64,000 bases of DNA, taken from Cloacibacterium normanense (GTDB lineage Bacteria > Bacteroidota > Bacteroidia > Flavobacteriales > Weeksellaceae). The stretch is from assembly GCF_003860565.1 (NCBI RefSeq), contig NZ_CP034157.1, positions 1,674,001-1,738,000 of the forward strand. The letters run 5' to 3'. The translations under genes were made by a program, and so were the position numbers. Numbering within the stretch: the first letter of the stretch is position 1; each line of letters begins with the position of its first letter. The notes under the pieces were generated by a model. That model ran no database searches. It saw only the letters and a program-made list of their open reading frames with translations, and was not told where the DNA came from. Below are positions 42,851 to 52,783 of this stretch, piece by piece.

Positions 42851-44056
42851 ATGAAATTTAATATTTTAATGCTGGCCTTGCTGGTTTTTCTTTACTCCTG
42901 TAAAAAGGAGGAAGATCCGCATGCCGGCCACGATACCTACTACACCTGTTCCATGCACCCACAGGTGGTATCTGACAAACCGGGAAAATGTCCTATTTGT
43001 CACATGGATTTGGTGCCGGTGGAGAAGAAAAAGAATGCGGATCCCAATGAAATTATCCTGAATGATGAGCAGATAAAACTTGGGAATATCAAAACAGTCG
43101 CGCTATCTGATGGGTCTATGGCCGACAAACTTACGCTGACTGGAACACTCAATTTTAATCAGTACCAAATGCAGGCAGTAAGTTCCAGAGTAATGGGCAG
43201 AGTTGAACGGTTGTATTATAAAAACATTGGCGATTTTGTTCCGAAGGGGGCGCCGTTGGTCGATATTTACAGTGAAGAACTCAATAATGCAAAGCAGGAA
43301 TATTTGCTGGCATTGGAAAGACGCAAGCTGTTCGTCGGTAATACTTCCATTGATTTTGATCAGTTGCTCCAAAGTTCCCGAAACAAGCTTTATTTATGGG
43401 GAATGTCCGAAGGCCAGATCAAACAGCTGGAAAGATCAGGAAAAGCCACGCCAACCACTACTGTGTTCAGCAATGCAGCTGGTTACATCACCGATCTGAG
43501 CATTGCCGAAGGCGATTATCTTGCGGAAGGCGGCACCATCGTGAATCTGGCAGATCTTTCATCGCTGTGGGCGGAGGCGCAGGTGTATTCTTCCCAAATG
43601 TCACTCCTTCAGAAAGACAGTAAGGTCACCGTATATATTCCCGATCTGGATAATTTGAAGATTAATGGAAAGGTTGATTTTACAAACCCTGAAATAAGCG
43701 CCTCCAGCAGGATAAATCTGGTTCGCATTTCCGTGCCCAACAAAGGAAACCTGCTGAAACCCGGCATGCCGGTATATGTTCTGGTGGAAAACAAATCCCG
43801 TGATGGTCTTTCAATGCCTGTGGATGCGGTAATCAGGGATGGCAAATCTTCCACGGTGTGGGTGAAAACCGCGAAGAACACCTTCGTCAACAGAATGGTG
43901 GAAACGGGTCTCGAATATGAAGACAGAATAGAAATCACATCAGGAATTAAGGCGGGAGACGAAGTAGTGGTCTCCGGGGCCTACCTGCTGAACAGTGAAT
44001 ACATATTCAAAAAAGGGGCAGATCCGATGGCGGGTCACGATATGAGTACAATGTAA
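42851..44056 (+). CDS. Second RND adaptor with heavy-metal-binding domain
   Basis: The 401-residue lipoprotein (LFYSC-type lipobox; VFLYSC, Cys17) starts with an HMBD reading YTCSMHPQVV and GKCPICHMDLVPV. The rest is a membrane-fusion protein (RVERLYYKNIGDFVPKGAPL, EGDYLAEGGTIVNLADLSSL). Its C-terminus is His/Met-rich (DPMAGHDMSTM), a likely metal tail. It differs well from its neighbour, so it is not a recent duplicate. Confidence 0.9.
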   Translation: MKFNILMLALLVFLYSCKKEEDPHAGHDTYYTCSMHPQVVSDKPGKCPICHMDLVPVEKKKNADPNEIILNDEQIKLGNIKTVALSDGSMADKLTLTGTLNFNQYQMQAVSSRVMGRVERLYYKNIGDFVPKGAPLVDIYSEELNNAKQEYLLALERRKLFVGNTSIDFDQLLQSSRNKLYLWGMSEGQIKQLERSGKATPTTTVFSNAAGYITDLSIAEGDYLAEGGTIVNLADLSSLWAEAQVYSSQMSLLQKDSKVTVYIPDLDNLKINGKVDFTNPEISASSRINLVRISVPNKGNLLKPGMPVYVLVENKSRDGLSMPVDAVIRDGKSSTVWVKTAKNTFVNRMVETGLEYEDRIEITSGIKAGDEVVVSGAYLLNSEYIFKKGADPMAGHDMSTM

Positions 44057-44057
44057 T

Positions 44058-44516
44058 ATGAGAAAATTGAATATGATAGGCTGGCTGGCGGTGCTAGTGG
44101 TGGCTATTGTTTTAGTCATTCAGGTCATACCGGTGGAGCGCAATGTCTCCACCGTTCCGCCAGGTCAAAGTTTTGAAAAAACCGAAAAGGTGCCCGCCAA
44201 CGTGGCTGCAATCCTTAAAGTTTCCTGCTATGACTGTCATTCAAATAATACCCGTTATCCCTGGTATTCGGTATTACAGCCGGGCGCGTGGTTCATGGCC
44301 CGGCATATTAAAAAAGGTAAAGAAGAACTCAATTTTGATGAGTTCAATAACTATTCAAAAAGACGTAAAAAAGCAAAAATAAAAAGCATCATCAGGCAGA
44401 TTGAGAAAGACGAAATGCCTTTAAAATCATACCGCATGATGCACGGAAACGCCAGATTATCAGCGGATGAAAAAAAAGAACTGTTAGATTTTTTTAATAC
44501 CATTAACCCACACTAA
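44058..44516 (+). CDS. Haem-binding domain protein (CxxCH)
   Basis: The 152-residue protein has an N-terminal anchor (WLAVLVVAIVLVIQV), CYDCHSNNTRYPWY and KDEMPLKSYRMMHGNARLS. It is the counterpart of 28120-28569 in the other operon. Start lies one nucleotide after the adaptor's stop. Confidence 0.88.
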   Translation: MRKLNMIGWLAVLVVAIVLVIQVIPVERNVSTVPPGQSFEKTEKVPANVAAILKVSCYDCHSNNTRYPWYSVLQPGAWFMARHIKKGKEELNFDEFNNYSKRRKKAKIKSIIRQIEKDEMPLKSYRMMHGNARLSADEKKELLDFFNTINPH

Positions 44517-44528
44517 AAAATTACTAGG

Positions 44529-45101
44529 ATGAAAAATTTAGAACATGACCACAACATGCTTAAGGATACTGATTCAACAACAGGCAATCATTCCAAACAT
44601 GAAATGGAATCGGGCAAGGAGTCTGTCCAGCACGCGCAATAAAGCCATGCCTCTGCATACAAAAAGTTATTTTGGATGCTTCTGATTTCCTTTATTTCAA
44701 TGTTTATACTAATGTATGCGATGGTGGACAAGCTGGCTAACGTAATTCCAAACATAAACCAGTTATAGATGGCAGGCCTGATGGCTTCTTCTATGTTAAT
44801 CATCGAACTGCTGATAATGGGGAAGATGTATCCCAACAAAAAACTCAATAAAATTCTTATGGGCCTCGGAGTGCTGATGATGGTGCTGTTTTGGTCCGGG
44901 ATTCGGCAGCAGACAGCCGTGGGAGATGTCCAGTTTCTAAAGTCCATGATTCCACACCATGCAGGGGCTATTCTTATGGTCGAAGAAAGTAATCTGGTCG
45001 ATCCGGAAGTGAGAAAGTTGGGCGAGGAAATTATCAAAGCACAGGAGGAAGAAATTGCCGTCATGAGGGCGAAAATTAAGGAACTTCAAACCCGGAAGTA
45101 A
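44529..45101 (+). pseudogene. DUF305 family protein gene with two in-frame stops
   Basis: Read from ATG 44529 one frame encodes a His-rich N-terminus (EHDHNMLKDTDSTTGNHSKH), a TAA at 44640-44642, a membrane segment (FWMLLISFISMFILMYAM), a TAG at 44766-44768, and then the rest of DUF305 including KSMIPHHAGAILMVEESN. The intact 110-residue tail from ATG 44769 lacks the first helix. Both stops are substitutions in frame. The intact relative is at 29273-29794. Confidence 0.85.
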
Positions 45102-45138
45102 TCTCAAATAGCAGAATTTAACGCAAAAAAATTGAATT

Positions 45139-47265
45139 ATGAAAAAATACACCTGTCCCATGCATCCCCAGATATTGAAGGACGAACCGGGGAAATGTCC
45201 ACTTTGCGGAATGAACTTAATTCCCTTGGGAGGAACCGCCCGACCTGAAAAAGACGAACACAGCCATCATCATCAGAATCATGATCATCACTCAGAATCT
45301 GATAGTTCAGCGGCGGGATTTGACAAACATGCAGGTCATCATACTCCGGATTTTCTAAAAAGATTCTGGATTACACTGGTACTTTCTGTCCCGGTGCTGC
45401 TGCTTTCCCACATGATTCAGCAGTGGCTTGGTTTCACCATAGCTTTTCAAGGCGATAAATACGTGCTGTTGGTTTTGGGAAGTATTATTTATTTCTACGG
45501 TGGAATGCCTTTTTTCAAAGGGTTTTTGGGCGAAGTGAAAGCCGGAGCTATTGGGATGATGACGCTCGTTGCTTTGGCGATTACCGTAGCTTATGTCTAT
45601 TCCGTTGCCGTCGTATTCGGGCTGCCGGGCATGGATTTCTTTTGGGAGCTCGCCACCCTAATTGTCATCATGCTTCTGGGTCATTGGCTCGAAATGCGTT
45701 CACAGATGGCAGCTTCAAAAGCGTTACAATCCTTAGTGGCATTGCTACCAAATGACGTAACCGTCGAGCATAACGGAAGTCCGGTTAAAATAAAACTGGA
45801 ACAGCTGAAAAACGGAGATACAGTAATCATAAGACCGGGCGAAAAAGTCGCCGCTGACGGTCTGATTGTCGAGGGCAGTTCCTATTTAAATGAAAGCATG
45901 CTGACCGGAGAAAGTGTTCCTGTAAGAAAAGAGTCCGGTGGAAAGGTTATCGCAGGGTCTATCAATGGAGACGGGGCTTTAAAGATAAAAGCAACAGGGG
46001 TTGGAAAGGATTCGTACCTCAATAAGGTCATTAATTTGGTTCAGGATGCGCAGGCAGCAAAGTCGAACACTCAGAATCTGGCGGATAAAGTAGCCAAATG
46101 GCTTACTATAGTAGCAATTGTGGTGGGAGTAGGAACTTTCGCTTACTGGTACATCACCATGGGAGATTTGGCTTTTGCTCTGGAACGGATGGTAACGGTA
46201 ATGGTAACGGCCTGCCCTCATGCTTTAGGAGTGGCAATCCCTCTGGTAGTGGCCATTTCCACTACACTTTCAGCGACAAATGGTTTACTCATCAGAAACC
46301 GCACAGCTTTTGAAACCACCAGAAAATTATCGACCATTATTTTCGATAAAACCGGCACCCTTACGAAAGGTTCCCACACCGTACAGAAAATCATTCCTCT
46401 AACTGAACACTATTCGGAAAACGATTTACTCCAGTATGCAGCAGCAGTGCAGCAGAACTCCGAACATCACATTGCAAAAGGAATCATGCAGACCCTTTCC
46501 GAGAAAAAACTGGAGCTATGGAAGTCAGACAGTTTCCGCTACATGCAGGGAATTGGAGTGACAGGAATCGTAAACGGTAAATCGGTTGTCGCGGCTGGTC
46601 CTAATTATTTTGTTCAAAACAATAAACAGGTACCTGCCATTCCGGAAGAAATCAACCAGGATGCAGAAACAGTGAACTTTATTTTGATTGATGACGTGCC
46701 CGTGGGTATTGTTTCTTTAGCAGATACCATTCGCGAAGGCGCAAAAGAAGCTATTGACCAACTTCGAAGCATGAACATTAAATCATTCCTGCTTACAGGT
46801 GATAACGAAAAGGTAGCGGCGGCGGTGTCAAAGCAGTTAGGAATGGACGGATATTTGGCAAATGTACTTCCGCACCACAAACAGGAAAAAGTAAAAGAAT
46901 TTCAGGATAAAGGGGAAATCGTTGCGATGACAGGTGACGGCGTAAATGATGCACCGGCTTTGGCAGCAGCAGATGTAGGCATTGCAGTTGGCAGCGGAAC
47001 TGATGTTGCTGCCGAAACCGCAGATATTATTCTGGTCAACAGTGACCCTCGAGACGTGGTGAAAATGATAAATTTTGGAAAGAAAACCTACAGCAAGATG
47101 ATCCAGAATCTCGTATGGGCAGTGGGCTACAACGTCGTGGCTATTCCACTTGCTGCGGGTGTTCTGTATCCTACATTTGTCCTGAGTCCCGCCATGGGCG
47201 CAGTGCTGATGAGTGTAAGCACCATCGTGGTCGCACTTAATGCAAGTCTCCTTAAAATAGATTAG
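45139..47265 (+). CDS. copB: Copper P1B ATPase of the CPH (CopB) type with N-terminal HMBD
   Basis: The 708-residue protein starts with an HMBD (YTCPMHPQIL, GKCPLCGMNLI), a His-rich linker (residues ~36-66, HSHHHQNHDHHSES) and the P-type core: TGESVP, the CPH metal site in TACPHALGVAIP, DKTGTLTKG, SEHHIAKGI in place of the HP loop, and GDGVNDAPALAAADVG. CPH marks the P1B-3 group, linked to Cu(II)/Cu(I)/Ag export. It is the last gene of the operon and is followed by a terminator. Confidence 0.93.
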   Translation: MKKYTCPMHPQILKDEPGKCPLCGMNLIPLGGTARPEKDEHSHHHQNHDHHSESDSSAAGFDKHAGHHTPDFLKRFWITLVLSVPVLLLSHMIQQWLGFTIAFQGDKYVLLVLGSIIYFYGGMPFFKGFLGEVKAGAIGMMTLVALAITVAYVYSVAVVFGLPGMDFFWELATLIVIMLLGHWLEMRSQMAASKALQSLVALLPNDVTVEHNGSPVKIKLEQLKNGDTVIIRPGEKVAADGLIVEGSSYLNESMLTGESVPVRKESGGKVIAGSINGDGALKIKATGVGKDSYLNKVINLVQDAQAAKSNTQNLADKVAKWLTIVAIVVGVGTFAYWYITMGDLAFALERMVTVMVTACPHALGVAIPLVVAISTTLSATNGLLIRNRTAFETTRKLSTIIFDKTGTLTKGSHTVQKIIPLTEHYSENDLLQYAAAVQQNSEHHIAKGIMQTLSEKKLELWKSDSFRYMQGIGVTGIVNGKSVVAAGPNYFVQNNKQVPAIPEEINQDAETVNFILIDDVPVGIVSLADTIREGAKEAIDQLRSMNIKSFLLTGDNEKVAAAVSKQLGMDGYLANVLPHHKQEKVKEFQDKGEIVAMTGDGVNDAPALAAADVGIAVGSGTDVAAETADIILVNSDPRDVVKMINFGKKTYSKMIQNLVWAVGYNVVAIPLAAGVLYPTFVLSPAMGAVLMSVSTIVVALNASLLKID

Positions 47266-47311
47266 ACGTAACGTCCAAATCTAACAAAAGTCACACTTCT
47301 ATTTATACATT

Positions 47312-47335
47312 AAAGGCGCAGCGATGCGTCTTTTT
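47312..47335 (+). terminator. Rho-independent terminator of the second copper operon
   Basis: GGCGCA-GCGA-TGCGTC forms a 6-bp stem with a four-base loop, followed by five T residues, about 50 bp after the ATPase stop. Confidence 0.75.
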
Positions 47336-47339
47336 ACAT

Positions 47340-47924
47340 TTTGTACTTAAACCTCCCCGCTCTGCCGTAGCAAATAACATAATGCCTTCCTAGCAACATG
47401 AAAAGCCTTTATGGGCTACACCTTCCAATCGCTCATTAGGTCAAAATAAATACAAAAACCAAAAGTGATCTCTAAATCTCCCTACATACTCGCTCTTCAA
47501 AGTCTCTTATGTCTGAGTATATTAATAAACTCAACACGGTATCCAAAATATAGTTTATATAAAATATTTCAGATATATTAAAATTTATATCCGTTAAAAT
47601 TCTAATTTACTGTTTTTGGGAATAGAAGGTAGCTTTTTATTTCTATTGTCAAGTTGGATTTATTTAATTCTACAACTCGCAGAACTATAATTAAAAAAAT
47701 CAATTTCTAAATACTTAAAAAAGCAATATCTATCATAATTAATGTAATTAGAGTCTTAATCATAATATCTAATAATTTCTATAACTAATTATTAATATTG
47801 GAACTTTTTTTAAACTTATCATTATAGATAGAAATAGATTTTTTAAGTTAAACTGTATCATTAACCAATCCTATATAAAATAAGCATATCCATTACAATT
47901 ACTAAAAAATAATATCTATCTTAT
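47340..47924. other. AT-rich gap between metal operon and integrase
   Basis: About 585 bp with no open frame of note and no recognisable repeat. Composition drops sharply from the GC-richer operon to very AT-rich sequence at about 47.5 kb. No copy of the tRNA-Phe 3' end was seen here. Confidence 0.6.
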
Positions 47925-49154
47925 TCATAAAATTCCTTCTTTCTGATTAAGTATTTTTTTTAAATTATTCATATCTTCACTTACTTTTTTATCCAATATT
48001 TTAGCATAATGTTGAGTAGTTTTAATGCTTTTATGACCAAGCATTTTACTTACGCTCTCCATTGAGACATTATTAGATAAAGTAACAGTAGTAGCAAATG
48101 TGTGTCTTGCACAATGAAAAGTAAGTTTTTTATTGATATTACAATTATCAGCTATTGTTTTTAAATATTCATTTACTTTTTGGTTTGAATAGACTGGAAG
48201 CAATTTTCCAGAATTGGAAACTAATGGATGATTTTCATACTTTTTAATAATTTCTTCTGCTATTGGTAACAAGGGAATATTTGAATTTATTCCTGTTTTT
48301 TGACGATTTGTTATTATCCAAAGGTTTCCATCAACACCTATAGTAATTTGTTCTTTTGTAAGGTTAAAAATATCTATGTAAGCTAATCCTGTGTAACAAC
48401 TGAAAATAAAAATATCTCTAACTATATTTAACCCACTACCAATAAAATCTTTATTTTTAATTGTTTTTATTTCTTCCTCCGTAAGAAAATTAACATTTAC
48501 TTCATGGAATCTACCTTTGTAAAAAATTACCAAATCTTTTTCAATCCAATTATTCTGATAACACAATTTTAATATTTTACTTAAATTTTTGGTGTGTTTT
48601 ACTGCTGAATTATTATTGATATTGGGTTTGGTTCGCAAGAAAAAATCAAAATCGTTTAGAAATGATGGTTCCAGTTTCTGAATATCAATGTCGGATTTTT
48701 TATGAAACTTCCACAAAAATTCTTTCAAATGAGCCAAACAAGTTTTAAAATTCTTAAGTGTAGCTGGTGCGTATTCCTTACCTAAAAGTTTTTCTATTTT
48801 GGAGTTGTGTTCTTCAAAAATTGGAATGAGGTATCTTTCAGTAGTATTTGCACCTGTTAATAGGTTTTTAATATCTATTGCATCAAAACTTTCCCTTGAT
48901 AGCGCTAATTTGTTTTCCAAAACTAGAACATTAGATTTCAAGATGTCTAAATACTTATTTATAGCTCTCGCTTCTTCAGAATTACCTTTTAAACGATTTT
49001 GAGCGGAACTCCATTTGGAAATCTCTACATCTTTTCCAGTAGAAAATTCTGCACGCTTTCCATTCACGGTAATTCGCAAATAAATAGGAACGCGTAAATT
49101 AGATTTTGTTTTGGATTTTTTCGCATAGAATAATACCGAAATTTTTGCATTCAT
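47925..49154 (-). CDS. Tyrosine recombinase/integrase, Bacteroidota type
   Basis: The 409-residue protein has an N-terminal Arm-DNA-binding region (VPIYLRITVNGKRAEFSTG), a SAM-like core-binding domain (about 105-195) and a catalytic domain with RQKTG (Lys), HCARHTFAT (H-x-x-R), GHKSIKTTQHY (His and nucleophile Tyr). The usual first catalytic Arg (TGLRYxD) is Ala in TGLAYIDI, a feature known for IntDOT-like recombinases. It points away from the tRNA-Phe gene 250 bp to its right and probably integrates there. Confidence 0.92.
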   Translation of the reverse strand: MNAKISVLFYAKKSKTKSNLRVPIYLRITVNGKRAEFSTGKDVEISKWSSAQNRLKGNSEEARAINKYLDILKSNVLVLENKLALSRESFDAIDIKNLLTGANTTERYLIPIFEEHNSKIEKLLGKEYAPATLKNFKTCLAHLKEFLWKFHKKSDIDIQKLEPSFLNDFDFFLRTKPNINNNSAVKHTKNLSKILKLCYQNNWIEKDLVIFYKGRFHEVNVNFLTEEEIKTIKNKDFIGSGLNIVRDIFIFSCYTGLAYIDIFNLTKEQITIGVDGNLWIITNRQKTGINSNIPLLPIAEEIIKKYENHPLVSNSGKLLPVYSNQKVNEYLKTIADNCNINKKLTFHCARHTFATTVTLSNNVSMESVSKMLGHKSIKTTQHYAKILDKKVSEDMNNLKKILNQKEGIL

Positions 49155-49248
49155 ACTGGTGACTTTAAAAGTTAAAATAAATTTAAAGTGCCCTTTTTCA
49201 CAAGATGTTCAAAAATGAAACAAGCTTATACATGGGCTTTTCAAGAGA

Positions 49249-49290
49249 ATTCGGTTACCTATATGCTAAAAAATTTAGAGGTAACCGAAT
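49249..49290. repeat. Perfect 12-bp inverted repeat between integrase and tRNA-Phe
   Basis: ATTCGGTTACCT at 49249-49260 pairs with AGGTAACCGAAT at 49279-49290 across 18 bp; AGGTCACCTC follows directly. Position, just upstream of the integrase start, suits a recombinase accessory or regulator binding site. Confidence 0.55.
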
Positions 49291-49343
49291 AGGTCACCTC
49301 ACGAATTGAGAAAAATTGTTTTTATTTGATATCAAATAAAAAC

Positions 49344-49374
49344 AAAAAGCCCCTAAATCTTACGATTTAAGGGC
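49344..49374 (-). terminator. Terminator downstream of tRNA-Phe
   Basis: On the minus strand GCCCTTAAATC-GTAA-GATTTAGGGGC (one wobble) is followed by TTTTT, about 28 bp after the tRNA 3' end. Confidence 0.8.
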
Positions 49375-49401
49375 AATTGCTTGAAATTGAACATTTCAAC
49401 G

Positions 49402-49474
49402 TGGTTTCTCCAGGAATCGAACCAGGGACACACGGATTTTCAATCCGTTGCTCTACCAACTGAGCTAAGAAACC
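49402..49474 (-). tRNA. tRNA-Phe (GAA)
   Basis: The 73-nt cloverleaf has acceptor GGTTTCT/AGAAACC, D arm GCTC-AGTTGGTA-GAGC, anticodon arm ACGGA-TTGAAAA-TCCGT with anticodon GAA, and T arm CCTGG-TTCGATT-CCTGG. The CCA end is not encoded. It lies next to an integrase and is a likely attachment site. Confidence 0.96.
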
Positions 49475-49596
49475 TTTTTTGTTTCATCACTGTGTTAAAG
49501 TGGTGCAAAAGTAAGCACTTTATCTATATGACGCAAGTCTTTTCAAAAGAATTTTACATTTTTTTTTGAACTCCCTGATTTTCAAGTTCATTTTTT

Positions 49597-51411
49597 TTAA
49601 CTTTCTTTTAATTGTTCGCTCATCTCTTCTAAAACGGGCTTAATCGTACTTTCTGGAAGGTCGCTTATTCTGATATACATGAGTCCGTCTATCGCATCAT
49701 TGAAATTAGGGTCTACATTAAATGCGATAACCTTAGCATTTTGCTTGATGTATTTTTTTATTAAAACAGGCATTCTCATTTCTGGCTCTAAATCATCGAT
49801 GAGTTTATCAAACTTGTTCAAATCATTGTCTAAACCTTCGAAAAAGAGATGTTTTTCCTTTACCTTGAGTTTTACCTTAAAATCGTTTTTAGGATGTACG
49901 TATTGCGCCACCACAGAATCATAATAATGCGAACGCATAAACTCAATCATCAAAGACTTAGAAAAATCTGAGAATTTATTACTGATGCTTACTCCACCCA
50001 TTAAGAATTTATGTTCAGGATTTTTGAGGCAAACATGCACAATTCCTCTCCATAATAAGAACAGTGGTAATGGTTTTTGCTGATATTCTAAATTCACATA
50101 AGCACGGCCCATTTCTATCACTTTTCTAAAAAATGGCTGTATTTCTTGGTCAAATTCAAACAATGAGCTCGTATAAAAGCCACTAATTCCATATTTTTTC
50201 ATGACTTGAGCACCTAATGCCATTCTATACGCTCCAGCGATTTTTTGAGCACTATTATCCCAAAGAATGAGGTGATGGTAATGCTTATCATACTCATCCA
50301 AATCAAAAGGCAGGTTGGTTCCCTCTCCTATTGCTCGGAAAGTTAATTCTCGCTGTCTTCCGATTTCTCTCATCATTGAAGGAATTTCGTCATATTCGGT
50401 GAAATAAACTTCGTAATTAGAGTTGGAAAACAAGAGTTTATCTTTCTTTTTAAGATTTTCTATATCTTTTAAAATATCTTCATGAGGTGTTTCGTCTATG
50501 ATATTCTGAATCACTTCTTGTCCAGATTTCAGCGGAAATTTAATCGGCAAATTAGACAGTTTAAAGAGCTCCGCAATGGATTTTCTCCTTTCATAGTAAG
50601 ACTTCATCATGTAGACTTTCTTTCTCAAGAAATCTCCTAATTCTTTCACCGATTCATATTCTTCTTGAATTTTTGGCGAAACAGGCTTTCCTATTCTGAT
50701 TCTAATAGGCTTGTCTCTTTTCTTCATCATCTCAGACGGAAGCAAGAGCGTTTGCAAATCTGCATGAATCTTGGCAATGCTATAAAACTTGCTCGAATTC
50801 TTGGTATGGAAATACATCGGAACCACTGGAACCTTTGCTTTTTTTATCAATTTAAGTGCTGGAATTTCCCATTCTTTATCCAGAACTTCATCAAAAACAT
50901 TGTTACGATTCGACACTTCTCCCGCAGGAAAAATACCGATACAACCGCCTTCCTGAAGGTGTTTCAAAGTATCACGCATTCCAGAAATACTACTATACGC
51001 CTCTTTTCTGGTCTCAAAAGGATTCACAGGAATCACATAATCTTTCATAGGCTCTATTTTCTGCAAAAGAAAATTGCCCATGATTTTAAAATCAGGTCTA
51101 ATTTCTGTAAGGATTTTACACATCAGAATGCCATCAATCGCTCCTAAAGGATGATTGGCTACCAAAATGAAAGGTCCTGTTTTTGGGATTTTAGCCAAAT
51201 CTTCTTCGAAGGCTACGTATTGGATTTCTAATTTTTTGAGAAAAGCATCAAAAAAAGCTACTCCTTCATGGTGTTTTATGCTGTCATACAATCTATTGAC
51301 ATCATTCAATTTGGTAAGTCCCATAATGGTAGAAGCAATCGGACTTTTAATAAATCCGAATTTCTGCAATCCTGCTGCTTTGATAAAATCTTGTTTAGAA
51401 ATGAGGCTCAT
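49597..51411 (-). CDS. Bifunctional acyltransferase, OlsF-like (PlsC domain plus OlsB-type N-acyltransferase)
   Basis: The 604-residue protein has an N-terminal lysophospholipid acyltransferase domain (about 60-260) with NHPLGAID (H-x4-D) and FPAGEVSNR, and a C-terminal GNAT-like OlsB domain (about 320-520) with RELTFRAIGEGTNLPFDLDE and GRAYVNLEYQQKPL. The order matches OlsF-type enzymes that make ornithine or related aminolipids in Flavobacteria by adding both acyl groups. It lies 6 nt after the aspartokinase gene on the same strand. Confidence 0.83.
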   Translation of the reverse strand: MSLISKQDFIKAAGLQKFGFIKSPIASTIMGLTKLNDVNRLYDSIKHHEGVAFFDAFLKKLEIQYVAFEEDLAKIPKTGPFILVANHPLGAIDGILMCKILTEIRPDFKIMGNFLLQKIEPMKDYVIPVNPFETRKEAYSSISGMRDTLKHLQEGGCIGIFPAGEVSNRNNVFDEVLDKEWEIPALKLIKKAKVPVVPMYFHTKNSSKFYSIAKIHADLQTLLLPSEMMKKRDKPIRIRIGKPVSPKIQEEYESVKELGDFLRKKVYMMKSYYERRKSIAELFKLSNLPIKFPLKSGQEVIQNIIDETPHEDILKDIENLKKKDKLLFSNSNYEVYFTEYDEIPSMMREIGRQRELTFRAIGEGTNLPFDLDEYDKHYHHLILWDNSAQKIAGAYRMALGAQVMKKYGISGFYTSSLFEFDQEIQPFFRKVIEMGRAYVNLEYQQKPLPLFLLWRGIVHVCLKNPEHKFLMGGVSISNKFSDFSKSLMIEFMRSHYYDSVVAQYVHPKNDFKVKLKVKEKHLFFEGLDNDLNKFDKLIDDLEPEMRMPVLIKKYIKQNAKVIAFNVDPNFNDAIDGLMYIRISDLPESTIKPVLEEMSEQLKES

Positions 51412-51417
51412 GGTTGG

Positions 51418-52656
51418 TTATTGCGTAACGATTTGTACTGTGTTTTTTGAAATTTGTTCTAAAAGGATTTTTTTATCAGCATAGAAATTAGAAAGCTCGT
51501 CCATATTGGCATTTCTAACCGTGTATAACGAAACATTTTTCACAACATCCGTGCTGAATTGTTGAGTTAACGTTTGATTAACCTCATCAATTTTCCCAAA
51601 TTTATCTTCCAGACAAAGCGCCAAAGAAATCGCAGAGTTTTGCATCATAGAAACTTTGATTTTATGTTTTGCCAAAAGATTAAAAATCTGGCTAATGTGA
51701 TCTTCGGCAATGAAAGAAAAGTCTCTCGTAGAAATATTCATTAATACTTGATTTTCTTTCAGGATATAACTTTCTTCGCTTTGGTTGACATCAGAATTTC
51801 CTACTTTAGTTCCTGGTTTTTCTGGCTCTACAAAAGATTTCACATAAAAAGGAATGTGCTTTTGCTTCAGCGGTTGTAAGGTTTTCGGGTGAATTACAGA
51901 AGCTCCGTAATACGCCATTTCTATGGCTTCTTCGTAAGAAATATTAGAAAGCAAGGTTACGTTTTCAAATTTTCTAGGGTCACCTGTCATCACACCCGGA
52001 ACATCTTTCCAAATGGTCATGGCTTCAGCATTTAAACAATACGCAAAAATCGCCGCAGAGTAATCTGAACCTTCTCTTCCCAAAGTTACAGTAAAATTAT
52101 TGGCTTCTGAACCGATGAAACCTTGTGTAACATAGGATTGATTCTGGTCTAGACCGCTAATATTCTTTTCGGTTTCTAGCCAGTTCACTACGCCTTCTCT
52201 GTACGTGTCATCCGTTTTGATGTAATCTCTAGCGTCTAGCCAAGCATTGCTAAAATTGATATCATTAAGATACTCACTGAGAATTTTAGACGAAATCATT
52301 TCACCACAACTCACCACTTGATCATACACAAAATTGTAATTTGGCGATTTATTTCTTCTCAAAAAAGCTTCTAAATCATCAAAAAACAAAGCTACTTCTC
52401 CAAAAATTTTATGATTTTCGGCAAAAAGACCTTTGGTAATTTCTAAGTGAGATTGTTTTATTTTTTCTACCTCATTTTGGTAATCTTCTTTCTTAAAATA
52501 GTATTCTACTACTTTTTCTAATGCATTGGTCGTTTTTCCCATGGCAGAAACTACTAATAGGCATTTTTCAAAACCTTGCGAGTTTAACACTTTCGCTACA
52601 TTCTTTACACTCTCTGCATCTTTTACTGATGCTCCTCCGAATTTAAAAATTTTCAT
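51418..52656 (-). CDS. lysC: Aspartate kinase
   Basis: The 412-residue enzyme phosphorylates aspartate, the first step to Lys, Thr and Met. Signature [12 protein letters not shown] at the N-terminus, [31 protein letters not shown], and two C-terminal ACT domains (from about 295; [15 protein letters not shown]). It is monofunctional, without homoserine dehydrogenase. It is transcribed away from fbp; the two starts are 128 bp apart. Confidence 0.95.
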   Translation of the reverse strand: MKIFKFGGASVKDAESVKNVAKVLNSQGFEKCLLVVSAMGKTTNALEKVVEYYFKKEDYQNEVEKIKQSHLEITKGLFAENHKIFGEVALFFDDLEAFLRRNKSPNYNFVYDQVVSCGEMISSKILSEYLNDINFSNAWLDARDYIKTDDTYREGVVNWLETEKNISGLDQNQSYVTQGFIGSEANNFTVTLGREGSDYSAAIFAYCLNAEAMTIWKDVPGVMTGDPRKFENVTLLSNISYEEAIEMAYYGASVIHPKTLQPLKQKHIPFYVKSFVEPEKPGTKVGNSDVNQSEESYILKENQVLMNISTRDFSFIAEDHISQIFNLLAKHKIKVSMMQNSAISLALCLEDKFGKIDEVNQTLTQQFSTDVVKNVSLYTVRNANMDELSNFYADKKILLEQISKNTVQIVTQ

Positions 52657-52783
52657 CTTCTTTTATTTAAAATCAATTCAAACCTTCAAATTTATTAAAT
52701 TATTTCCATATGAATCAATTGAATATTTTTTGGGAAATATCACCAAAAATTGCGAAATTTACAAACAAGCAAATACCAAAAAA

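Noticed and set aside
47340-47924. Second att copy of the tRNA-Phe 3' end
   Set aside because: No match to the T arm or acceptor end was found in this stretch.
52526-52783. N-terminal extension of fructose-bisphosphatase
   Set aside because: It lies over the aspartokinase start and intergenic region and lacks any family match; [12 protein letters not shown] at 52784 is the usual N-terminus.
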